From Spisula solida (Eukaryota; Mollusca; Bivalvia; Venerida; Mactridae), in contig OX365949.1 in NCBI GenBank assembly GCA_947247005.1, positions 3,172,001-3,236,000 of the forward strand: 64,000 nt of DNA. The letters run 5' to 3'. Position numbers and translations under genes: made by a program. The notes under the pieces were generated by a model. It ran no database searches and had not been told where the DNA came from. It saw nothing but the letters and a program-made list of their open reading frames with translations. Positions 50,606 to 61,312 of the stretch are shown here, piece by piece; position 1 is the first letter of the stretch, and every line of letters begins with the position of its first letter.

Positions 50606-53565
50606 TGTCGGCTATTTCAATTTATACAGCCTTATAACAACGATGATTTTTTTACAAAAATGTTTGTATTTAAGTCAAGTTAATGTTTACAGTTGTTCTT
50701 AGCTGATTTGCCGAGTATACCGAGCATAGTTTCTTTTGCTAGTCAGCTTTCGGCTGAAAAACAGGCGGGCATATTTGTGCTTCCATCCGAATTTGAACCT
50801 GGGTCGCCAGATTAGACGACAAGCGTGCTAACCACTGAGTTTGCTGAATTATGATACACTATGATATCGTAATGAACTTTGTCGACATTGGCGCCGCCTC
50901 GGAGGATGCCGGAAATATCCGAAAATAAATGAACTCATGATATATTATAATGAATAACCGATCTCGAGTATATCAATAATAAAATCTGGGTCATCAAATC
51001 ATTTCCTGCAGTGCAGTAAGTAGGTTTACGGGCATGATTCATGTAACGAATCGTTTATAAGCGACTTAAATACTAACCAATCAGTTAAAAAATAATAGCT
51101 CAAAATATCGAAAAACAAACATTAAGACCAATAACCTTTCAAAGAGATAGATTATCTATTTATTGTTTACATCTTTAAAGGGAATAAACAGACAATGATC
51201 GAATGATTGACGCATGCACACATGGAGGAAATGTCTACTATATTTAAGCTACTATTTCCGCATTTGAAGTGTATGAGTGCTCGTATATTTCTCACGTTCA
51301 TTTAAGGACAGGAAAGCATGAATGAATCAGAGTTGTTCAACCTTTGTGGAGTGGTGTAATATAACAAAGGTTAATCTTTATATCGTCCATTTCACATTCG
51401 GTTATTCACGTAGCTTGTGGACAAACGTGTTGTACATCATATACACACACATTCAAATGTGCACGCGCGTTGGTTGAATAAGAAGGGCCACGCCTTACAA
51501 AATCCCCGACGTTGATAGTTTCAATAAGTACTGCTTGAAACCACACATATTACACCAATTGCAACGTTCACCCAAACACGCCTTGTAACAATATTGCATC
51601 ATTGCACCATAAATGAGTTTTCTTTCGAAATTACACTTGATTAAATAACGGTGCAATAAAACAGATATGTGATAGTGTTCAAGATAAATAAAGCAGCCTA
51701 TATTATGATAACTGTCGATTCAATAATGATATAATTGCGGTCAAACAGGAAACTAAATCCGCTACTAGATCTACTGTTTATTATATGCATATGCGATTGC
51801 AAAATTGTGGCATTGACGTTAAATAGAAGTGCAAAAGGTGTGCCAACGATTTCCCTGTTATTGCAATATAGCATAAGTGTTGTACATTTTAACATTGAAT
51901 TTGAAGTGCTGAACACCTGATCATGTAATGATACAAGAGATAGCATTGGTAAACACTGCTCCCAATTATAATCTTCTTAAACGAGATTTTTAAGTTATAG
52001 TTCATGATTAAAAAAGGCGGAGCGAGCGTAGCAAAGCGAGTCCTTTTTAGTCATTAGAATTTACTTAATATGTTCTAACTGACTTAGAATATAACATCCT
52101 GCATTTTGTTTGGCCTCCAGAAATTAGCGCCAACGCATGACGTCACGTCTATTAATAGCAACATTTAATGATTGCATTTTTATTTAACCGGCAACATTTG
52201 GCGTTTTCTTTTGGGCAAAATGTAGGTTATATTCTAAATACTCGTTATTTATTTCTGGAAAAAGCAATGTGACATCATTATGACATCACAAACTGAGTTG
52301 GTGCGAGGAAATTATGTTACAGAATCTCAGAGAAAATGTCAAACAACTTCTCTATCATAAAATCTGACAAAGTTATCAAAATTATTATGATCACCTTGTA
52401 AATTCACTTACACTTATAGTTGAATTCGAAGACAATCAAATAATGTTAGAGACGTCATTGTGGCGTCACAAACAGATTTTACATGACATACTGAGGTGGC
52501 GTTAGAAAATATGTTAAATAATCCCTAATAAAATATTATAATTGATTAAAACTGAATTTATTCATATAAGTTTAGCTGAATTCGGAAGACAATCCAATCA
52601 TACTAGCGATTGAAGAAGATTTGTGTGATAAACTCGTGATATAATTATATGACCAAGAAAGGAAACTTCCATTATTTATGCATGTGTAATAAAACTACAT
52701 CATTTGAAGATTTGTCCCAAAGAAACACTTTATCGCAATCTGGTGTAATTTAACGACCTCGATAAATTCAAAACCAACTCTTTATTGCATTTTAATTTCT
52801 AATCAGTAAATTAGAACCGGCCTGTATACATGAATACTTTTGGAGTATTTTAAGTATTTGTGAACCAATAACATAAACTTACCATATCTACTCAATGTTT
52901 AATTTTGCTGGTGTGTATATTACATTACATTACTTGCAAACTGTAATTTATTAATGTACAATATTTAAAGCTTTGACGAAATTGACGTTGACGTCGTTTG
53001 AAGTATAAGAAATGTACTTTATATTTATCTGGGTATAACAGTTAGAGAAAGTAGCAGAACCTAAAATTGCATTATTTTATTCAATTAGATTCTAGTTTAA
53101 TTTTTCTAACACTGCAAATGCCATTCGCCTTCTTTTGTGATTGCTGTATAGATATACTCATTAAGCTAAAAGGGCTCCAGAAAACTAAAGCTATATAATG
53201 GACCGTCAAACAGTGCACAGATGTTCATGCTTAATTTGATTAATTATGGTGTTTGATGACTCTATTTTGTCCATTTATGTTTCAAAATCACATGTTATAC
53301 AAACACGTGCAATCTTGGAATAATTATGTGGCGTGCATGGTGCAATCAATCGACAGCTTGTTATGTAATACACTATCCTGTTACTTGGTCACTTATAATA
53401 ATATTATTAATAATATTAATGTTCAAGTTAACATGAACAACGTGGCATGAAAAAACGCTGGACTTGAATTTATCCTGAAAATAGTTTTGAAATTATCGAA
53501 ATAAGAGTTTCATAATTATACCTTTTTTTTTCAATGTCCGTTTAGATTAAATTTATTTGGTAGTA
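50606..53565. other. Mostly unassigned DNA
   Basis: Apart from the SINE at 50733-50850 and an imperfect palindrome at about 52014-52050 (GGCGGAGCGAGCG, then AGCAAAGCGAGTCC), nothing is recognised. Frames such as 51698-51946, its antisense partner and 53253-53450 have no domain that I can name. Confidence 0.5.
50733..50850 (-). mobile_element. tRNA-derived SINE, copy 3
   Basis: On the minus strand AAACTCAGTGGTTAGCACG (A-box region, 50832-50842), GTCGTCTAATCTGGCGACCC, a B-box-like AGGTTCAAATTCG (50788-50800), ATATGCCCGCCTGTTTTTCAG and AGCTGACTAGCAAAA follow in order. This is the most complete minus-strand copy of the family. It lies just outside the end of copy D. Confidence 0.7.
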
Positions 53566-53640
53566 TTTATAGAAGAAGAAGAAGTTTATTTCAAATTCAA
53601 AGGCCACATGGCCAACAAGAACTGCAAAATACAATACTCA
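53566..53640 (-). mobile_element. 3' end of a non-LTR retrotransposon
   Basis: On the minus strand GGCCATGTGGCCTTTGAATT then TGAAATAAAC ends in (TTC)n, the form of many CR1-like 3' termini: an AATAAA-like signal and then a short microsatellite tail. The plus strand shows it as AGAAGAAGAAGAAG at 53571-53584. How far upstream the element extends is not clear. Confidence 0.55.
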
Positions 53641-54189
53641 ATTTATATAATGACGCAACAAAATGACATTATTTAGCAACATATATTCATAAGAGTCAGT
53701 GCGTGTATATACAATCGTACTGAACATGCTCTATGTGACATTTTACAGGGTGTCTCAAAATAAAAGTCCTTTTGGTTTAAGGGCTTTAACTTTGCCAATT
53801 AAATTCGCACAATTATAATCATAGCCTCATTTAAAAGATAATTTAAGAATAATGTGGTGAATCATCACATGTGTCGGTACAGGAACATTAAATTTGATGA
53901 CGTCATATTCGTTATAATAATATCATTGGCAACGATATTTCTAAATTGCCCGAAGAGGCAGAAGACATGATTGTACAAAAACATGAGTACATTTTATATA
54001 GAATCTACATTGTGTACAATAAAGTGTAAAATGTTGGACTTCGAGTCTTAATATTTAAAATAAACATACACGTATGTAAACTAATGTTAAGATGAAATTG
54101 TCAATTATACCAGAGATTATAAATACCAAGGTACTGGTTTATCAAAGCATTTACGGAAAACATAAACTTATGACCAAATTTAAATTCTT
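53641..54189. other. Unassigned DNA between two retrotransposon fragments
   Basis: CAGGGTGTCTCAAAATAAAA at about 53748 resembles the start of the sequence near 631. A partner inverted end was not found. No gene is supported. Confidence 0.4.
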
Positions 54190-56047
54190 TATAATTTGTT
54201 TACAGTTATAAAGTGTGGTAAAGGGAGTTGTTATACTAATAATAGTTCTGTTAATGAACTCCTACAAACCATATCCATCACCAATTCACAGTTGTTAATG
54301 AATCATAAACTAACAAAACTAATTAATCTAAGTATTAACATGGGTAAATTTCCAGAAAAATTTAAAATGGCAAAAATTTCTCCAATATTTAAGAAAGGAT
54401 CCAAATCTGATAAGACCAATTACAGACCAATCTCAATTTTGCCAGTTTTATCCAAGATCATAGAAAAACATGTATCTGATCATATAAAAAACTTTTTAGA
54501 GATTCACAAACTTTTGTACGATAAGCAATCAGGCTTTCGATCAAACCATTCTTGTGAAACAGCTCTTACTGCCATTATTGATGACTGGATTACTGCTATC
54601 AATGATAAGTCTTATGTTGGGACTATTTTCTTAGACCTCACTAAAGCTTTTGATCTTGTTAATCATTCTCTTTTAATAAGCAAACTGAAACTTTATCACT
54701 TCAGCGAAGTTTCAGTGAAATGGTTTACATCCTACTTGACAAACCGCTCACAGAAAGTATGCATATCTGGAAATCTTTCAGATGCACAACCAATCTCAGC
54801 AGGAGTTCCCCAAGGATCTGTTCTTGGGCCTGTACTATTTATACTTTACATAAACGACCTTCCACTCCACACTGAAAATTCATCAGTTGACATGTTTGCC
54901 GATGATACCACACTATCTGCATATGGCAGTACCATAGAAGAAGTACATAACATTTTACAACATGAGGTCAACACTGTAGACGAATGGTGTCGTCAAAATG
55001 CTATGATTCCAAACATTAACAAAACAAAGGCGATGTATATATCTGCTTCCAACAATAACCAGAAAATTGTTACGCATACAAACTCTCACAACATCCAAAT
55101 GCAAGGACAGTCATTGACATACTCCTCATCTGAGAAACTCTTAGGAGTACATGTAGACCAAAATCTAAACTGGAAGAGTCAGATTGAACAAACTCTTAAG
55201 AAGTGCAATAGTTATCTATATCTTCTCCTAAGAATCAAAAGCTTCCTAAACATCCACTCTAGGAAAATGTTTTTCAATGCGTACATATTGCCCCATATTG
55301 ACTACTGTTGTACAGTATGGGGAAACTGCAGTGGAGAACTGTTAGGCACTGTTCTGAAGTTCCAAAAACGCGCAGCCAGAATCATTCTTGATAAGGAATT
55401 TGATGCACCATCTGCAGAATTATTTAAAGAATTAAAGTGGATGACTTTTCAAGACAGAATTCATTACAAAAAGGCAATATTGGTATACAAATCACTAAAT
55501 AATATTTGCCCAGAATACTTTCATTCGAAATTCACATTTAACCAAAACTACCAACACTCAGATCGTCATCTTAGATCAACTGAAAATGGTGAACTCAATA
55601 TTCCTAAACCACGGCTCGAGTTTTACCGCAAGTCCTTAAATTATTCAGGGCCAGTCATTTGGAATGTCATCCCAAAACAAATACGTACTTCAAATACACT
55701 CAAACAATTCAAAAACTCCTATCTACAGTGGATGTACTCTGGCCACATGATGTAACATTTACATGTTTCACAACATTACGCTATTAATTATATCTACAAA
55801 TTACAGTGTTGAATTTTGTATATCATAATTATTTACCATTACCTTAACATTGTGCTTTGTTTTGCATCTTTATTATTGACTCCATGAGTTTTTCTGTTAT
55901 GTTTTTCTTTTGCTCATAATTATCATGTATTCCTGTAAATGATTGTATATATCCCATGTTGATGTGGACCATATTGAAAATTGGTCTAGAACCAAATATG
56001 TCATCCACTATAAATAAAGTCGTTATTATTATTATTATTATTATTAT
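54190..56047 (+). mobile_element. 5'-truncated CR1-like non-LTR retrotransposon
   Basis: The element starts within the region upstream of the reverse transcriptase domain and has no apurinic endonuclease. It ends with TAAATAAAGTCG then (TTA)n at 56023-56047. Its total length of about 1.86 kb compares with several kb for full-length members of this group. The single open frame suggests it is the youngest mobile element in the window. Flanking target duplications were not identified. Confidence 0.8.
54196..55755 (+). CDS. Reverse transcriptase of CR1/jockey-type retrotransposon (partial ORF2)
   Basis: The open frame of 519 codons begins at a TTG and has no in-frame ATG before 54298, so the true ORF2 start has been lost by truncation; counting from ATG 54298 gives 485 residues. 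In 519-residue numbering: FKKGSKSDKTNYRPIS at 66-80 (fingers), FLDLTKAFDLVNH at 145-157 with catalytic Asp147 (motif A), AGVPQGSVLGP at 202-212 (motif B), MFADDTTL at 233-240 with the two catalytic Asp (motif C), and EKLLGVHVD at 313-321. The C-terminal part keeps LPHIDYCCTVWG and FQKRAARIIL, typical of the CR1/jockey group. The palm is complete. With the endonuclease missing it cannot retrotranspose alone. Confidence 0.85.
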   Translation: MFTVIKCGKGSCYTNNSSVNELLQTISITNSQLLMNHKLTKLINLSINMGKFPEKFKMAKISPIFKKGSKSDKTNYRPISILPVLSKIIEKHVSDHIKNFLEIHKLLYDKQSGFRSNHSCETALTAIIDDWITAINDKSYVGTIFLDLTKAFDLVNHSLLISKLKLYHFSEVSVKWFTSYLTNRSQKVCISGNLSDAQPISAGVPQGSVLGPVLFILYINDLPLHTENSSVDMFADDTTLSAYGSTIEEVHNILQHEVNTVDEWCRQNAMIPNINKTKAMYISASNNNQKIVTHTNSHNIQMQGQSLTYSSSEKLLGVHVDQNLNWKSQIEQTLKKCNSYLYLLLRIKSFLNIHSRKMFFNAYILPHIDYCCTVWGNCSGELLGTVLKFQKRAARIILDKEFDAPSAELFKELKWMTFQDRIHYKKAILVYKSLNNICPEYFHSKFTFNQNYQHSDRHLRSTENGELNIPKPRLEFYRKSLNYSGPVIWNVIPKQIRTSNTLKQFKNSYLQWMYSGHMM

Positions 56048-56629
56048 AAACAATTTAAATTTGATCGTAACTTTAAGATTTTCGTAAGTGCTTTGATAAA
56101 ACAGTACCCAAGTCTCTGATTATACCAAAAAACTTAAATGTTTTGCTCCCTTTTTTGCTCGACCAGCAGAATGTCAAGATGTGATTCGATAGTTTCGACC
56201 TACATTTTAACACTCCGTAACATGTAAGTTAAATATGTCATATCACAGATTAACATTTTAAAGATGGACTATTATGTATGTACAAGTGCGTTGTCACTTT
56301 TCAAGGTCAAGTCATTGTATACTACAGTAAACCAACTACTGGGACATGTCTGCAGGTTTACCAGCATCCAGTTCTGTCTTGAATGTCATGCGACGACATT
56401 TTGCTAGACTAAGTATACTTTTATGACATAAATATAAGATGCAGAAAAAGCTCCCGCTAAAATTGTAGGAATATTTTATTGCTTTGACGTCCCGATGTCA
56501 GTTTCAGTTCGACAGACAGACATATCATTTTAAAACGTAAATCAAAATATTACTATTTTAAATGTAAAACGATGCAATTAAGCTGGTTTAAACAATAGCA
56601 TAGTCTTCTAGGCAAAGGTAAAATTAGAA
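56048..56629. other. Unassigned DNA between retrotransposon and satellite
   Basis: No frame, repeat or motif of note is visible. The change to satellite sequence is abrupt near 56630. Confidence 0.5.
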
Positions 56630-58099
56630 GTCGGTGGTAACCTTGTCTAAAATACTGACGGGTAAATGGTCGATGGTTACGTTGTCTGCAATACTGCCGG
56701 GTAAATGGTCTGTGGTAACGTTGTCTTCAATACTGCCGGGTAAATGGTCGATGATAACGTTGTCTGCAATACTGCCGGGTAAATGGTCTGTGGCAACGTT
56801 GTCTGCAATAATGCCTGGTAAATTGTCGATGATAACGTTGTCTGCAATACTGCCGGGTAAATGGTCGATGATAACGTTGTCTGCAATACTGCCGGGTAAA
56901 TGGTCTGTGGCAACGTTGTCTGCAATACTGCCTGGTAAATGGTAGGTGGTAACGTTGTCTGCAATACTGCCGGGTAAATGGTCGATGGTAACGTTGTCAG
57001 CAATACTGCCGGGTAAATGGTCGATGGTAACGTTGTCAGCAATACTGCCGGGTTAATGGTCGATGGTAATGTTGTCAGCAATACTGCCGGGTAAATGGTC
57101 GATGGTAACGTTGTCAGCAATACTGCCGGGTAAATGGTCGGTGGTAACGTTGTCTGCAATAATGCCGGGTAAATGGCCGGTGGTAACGTTGTCTGCAATA
57201 CTGCCGGGTAAATGGTCGATGGTAACGTTGTCTGCAATAATGCCGGGTAAATAGTCGGTGGTAATGTTGTCTGCAATACTGCCGGGTAAATGGTCGATGG
57301 TAACGTTGTCAGCAATACTGCCGGGTAAATGGTCGGTGGTAACGTTGTCTGCAATACTGCCGGGTAAATAGCCGGTGGTAACGTTGTCTGCAATACTGCC
57401 GGGTAAATGGTCGATGGTAACGTTGTCTGCAATAATGCCGGGTAAATAGTCGGTGGTAATGTTGTCTGCAATACTGCCGGGTAAATGGTCGATGGTAATG
57501 TTGTCTGCAATAATGCCGGGTAAATAGTCGGTGGTAATGTTGTCTGCAATACTGCTGGGTAAATGGTCGATGATAATGTTGTCTGCAATACTGCCGGGTA
57601 AATGGTCGATGGTAACGTTGTCTGCAATACTGCCGGGTAAATGGTCGATGATAACGTTGTCTGCAATACTGCCGGGTTAATGGTCGGTGGTAACGTTGTC
57701 TGCAATACTGCCGGGTTAATGGTCGATGGTAATGTTGTCTGCAATACTGCCGGGTAAATGGTCGATGGTAATGTTGTCTGCAATACTGCCGGGTAAATGG
57801 TCGATGGTGACGTTGTCTGCAATACTGCCGGGTTAATGGTCGGTGGTAACGTTGTCTGCAATACTGCCGGGTAAATGGTCGATGGTAACGTTGTCTGCTT
57901 TACTGCCGGGTAAATGGTCGGTGGTAACGTTGTCTGCTATACTGCCGGGTAAATGGTCGGTGGTAACGTTGTCTGCTATACTGCCGGGTAAATGGTCGGT
58001 GGTAACGTTGTCTGCTATACTGCCGGGTAAATGGTCGGTGGTAACGTTGTCTGCTATACTGCCGGGTAAATGGTCGATGGTAACGTTGTCTGCAATACT

Positions 58100-59284
58100 G
58101 CCGGGTAAATGGTCGGTGGTAACGTTGTCTGCTATACTGCCGGGTAAATGGTCGATGGTAACGTTGTCTGCAATACTGCCGGGTAAATGGTCGGTGGTAA
58201 CGTTGTCTGCTATACTGCCGGGTAAATGGTCGATGGATACGTTGTCTGCTATACTGCCGGGTTAATGGTCGGTGGTAACGTTGTCTGCAATACTGCCGGG
58301 TAAATGGTCGGTGGTAACGTTGTCGGCAATACTGCCGGGTAAATGGTCGATGGTAACGTTGTCTGAAATACTGCCGGATTAATGGTCGGTGGTAACGTTG
58401 TCTGAAATACTGCCGGGTAAATGGTCGATGGTAACGTTGTCTGAAATACTGCCGGGTAAATGGTCGATGGTAACGTTGTCTGAAATACTGCCGGGTAAAT
58501 GGTCGATGGTAACGTTGTCTGTAATACTGCCGGGTAAATGGTCGGTGGTAACGTTGTCTGCAATACTGCCGGGTAAATGGTCGGTGGTAACGTTGTCTGC
58601 TATACTGCCGGGTAAATGGTCGGTGGTAACGTTGTCTGCAATACTGCCGGGTTAATGGTCGGTGGTAACGTTGTCTGCTATACTGCCGGGTAAATGGTCG
58701 GTGGTAACGTTGTCTGCAATACTGCCGGGTTAATGGTCGGTGGTAACCTTGTCTGCAATACTGCCGGGTTAATGGTCGGTGGTAACCTTGTCTGCAATAC
58801 TGGCGGGTAAATGGTCGGTGGTAACGTTGTCTGCAATACTGCCGTGTAAATGGTCGATGGTAACGTTGTCTGTAATACTGCCGGGTAAATGGTCGGTGGT
58901 AACGTTGTCTACAATACCGCCGGGTAAATGGTCGATGGTAACCTTGTCTGCAATACTGGCGGGTAAATGGTCGGTGGTAACGTTGTCTGCAATACTGCCG
59001 GGTAAATGGTCGATGGTAACCTTGTCTGCAATACTGGCGGGTAAATGGTCGGTGGTAATGTTGTCTACAATACCGCCGGGTAAATGGTCGATGGTAACCT
59101 TGTCTGCAATACTGCCGGGTAAATGGTCGATGGTAACGTTGTCTGCTATACTGCCGGGTTAATGGTCGATGGTAACGTTGTCTGAAATACTGCCGGGTAA
59201 ATGGTCGATGGTAACGTTGTCTGTAATACTGCCGGGTAAATGGTCGGTGGTAACGTTGTCTGCAATACTGCCGGGTAAATGGTC
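58100..59284. repeat. Satellite higher-order block, first copy
   Basis: This block matches about 60128-61312 at an offset of exactly 2028 bp (52 units). Rare variants mark it: GATGGATACG at 58233 and 60261, and GCCGTGTAAATGG at 58841 and 60869. Only a few differences separate the copies, for example TCGGCA against TCTGCA near 58325/60353 and GCTATA against GCTGTA near 58678/60706. Confidence 0.85.
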
Positions 59285-59379
59285 GGTGGTAACGTTGTCT
59301 GCTATACTGCCGGGTAAATGGTCGGTGGTAACGTTGTCTGCAATACTGCCGGGTTAATGGTCGGTGGTAACGTTGTCTG

Positions 59380-60123
59380 CTATACTGCCGGGTAAATGGT
59401 CGGTGGTAACGTTGTCTGCAATACTGCCTGGTTAATGGTCGGTGGTAACCTTGTCTGCAATACTGCCGGGTTAATGGTCGGTGGTAACCTTGTCTGCAAT
59501 ACTGGCGGGTAAATGGTCGGTGGTAACGTTGTCTGCAATACTGCCGGGTAAATGGTCGATGGTAACGTTGTCTGTAATACTGCCGGGTAAATGGTCGGTG
59601 GTAACGTTGTCTGCAATACTGCCGGGTAAATGGTCGATGATAACGTTGTCTGCAATACTGCCGGGTTAATGGTCGGTGGTAACGTTGTCTGCAATACTGC
59701 CGGGTTAATGGTCGATGGTAATGTTGTCTGCAATACTGCCGGGTAAATGGTCGGTGGTAACGTTGTCTGCTATACTGCCGGGTAAATGGTCGGTGGTAAC
59801 GTTGTCTGCAATACTGCCGGGTTAATGGTCGGTGGTAACGTTGTCTGCTATACTGCCGGGTAAATGGTCGGTGGTAACGTTGTCTGCAATACTGCCTGGT
59901 TAATGGTCGGTGGTAACCTTGTCTGCAATACTGCCGGGTTAATGGTCGGTGGTAACCTTGTCTGCAATACTGGCGGGTAAATGGTCGGTGGTAACGTTGT
60001 CTGCAATACTGCCGGGTAAATGGTCGATGGTAACGTTGTCTGTAATACTGCCGGGTAAATGGTCGGTGGTAACGTTGTCTGCAATACTGCCGGGTAAATG
60101 GTCGATGATAACGTTGTCTGCAA
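59380..60123. repeat. 468-bp (12-unit) tandem duplication inside the satellite
   Basis: The rare variant GCCTGGTTAATGG at 59426 recurs at 59894, and the units around it agree, giving an offset of 468 bp. A similar 546-bp (14-unit) offset relates 62874-63060 to 63420-63606. Confidence 0.75.
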
Positions 60124-60127
60124 TACT

Positions 60128-61312
60128 GCCGGGTTAATGGTCGGTGGTAACGTTGTCTGCTATACTGCCGGGTAAATGGTCGATGGTAACGTTGTCTGCA
60201 ATACTGCCGGGTAAATGGTCGGTGGTAACGTTGTCTGCTATACTGCCGGGTAAATGGTCGATGGATACGTTGTCTGCTATACTGCCGGGTTAATGGTCGG
60301 TGGTAACGTTGTCTGCAATACTGCCGGGTAAATGGTCGGTGGTAACGTTGTCTGCAATACTGCCGGGTAAATGGTCGATGGTAACGTTGTCTGAAATACT
60401 GCCGGATTAATGGTCGGTGGTAACGTTGTCTGAAATACTGCCGGGTAAATGGTCGATGGTAACGTTGTCTGAAATACTACCGGGTAAATGGTCGATGGTA
60501 ACGTTGTCTGAAATACTGCCGGGTAAATGGTCGATGGTAACGTTGTCTGTAATACTGCCGGGTAAATGGTCGGTGGTAACGTTGTCTGCAATACTGCCGG
60601 GTAAATGGTCGGTGGTAACGTTGTCTGCTATACTGCCGGGTAAATGGTCGGTGGTAACGTTGTCTGCAATACTGCCGGGTTAATGGTCGGTGGTAACGTT
60701 GTCTGCTGTACTGCCGGGTAAATGGTCGGTGGTAACGTTGTCTGCAATACTGCCGGGTTAATGGTCGGTGGTAACCTTGTCTGCAATACTGCCGGGTTAA
60801 TGGTCGGTGGTAACCTTGTCTGCAATACTGGCGGGTAAATGGTCGGTGGTAACGTTGTCTGCAATACTGCCGTGTAAATGGTCGATGGTAACGTTGTCTG
60901 TAATACTGCCGGGTAAATGGTCGGTGGTAACGTTGTCTACAATACCGCCGGGTAAATGGTCGATGGTAACCTTGTCTGCAATACTGGCGGGTAAATGGTC
61001 GGTGGTAACGTTGTCTGCAATACTGCCGGGTAAATGGTCGATGGTAACCTTGTCTGCAATACTGGCGGGTAAATGGTCGGTGGTAATGTTGTCTACAATA
61101 CCGCCGGGTAAATGGTCGATGGTAACCTTGTCTGCAATACTGCCGGGTAAATGGTCGATGGTAACGTTGTCTGCTATACTGCCGGGTTAATGGTCGATGG
61201 TAACGTTGTCTGAAATACTGCCGGGTAAATGGTCGATGGTAACGTTGTCTGTAATACTGCCGGGTAAATGGTCGGTGGTAACGTTGTCTGCAATACTGCC
61301 GGGTAAATGGTC
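60128..61312. repeat. Satellite higher-order block, second copy
   Basis: This is the partner of 58100-59284 (2028 bp away). Parts of the same block recur a third time: 62445-62828 matches 58779-59162 at an offset of 3666 bp (94 units), and 62133-62321 matches 59169-59357 at 2964 bp (76 units). Confidence 0.85.

Noticed and set aside
54190..54202. TTTGTTTACAG at the start of the reverse transcriptase frame as a 3' splice site
   Set aside because: The sequence resembles an acceptor site, but the position fits the 5' truncation point of a retrotransposon, and no upstream exon is seen.
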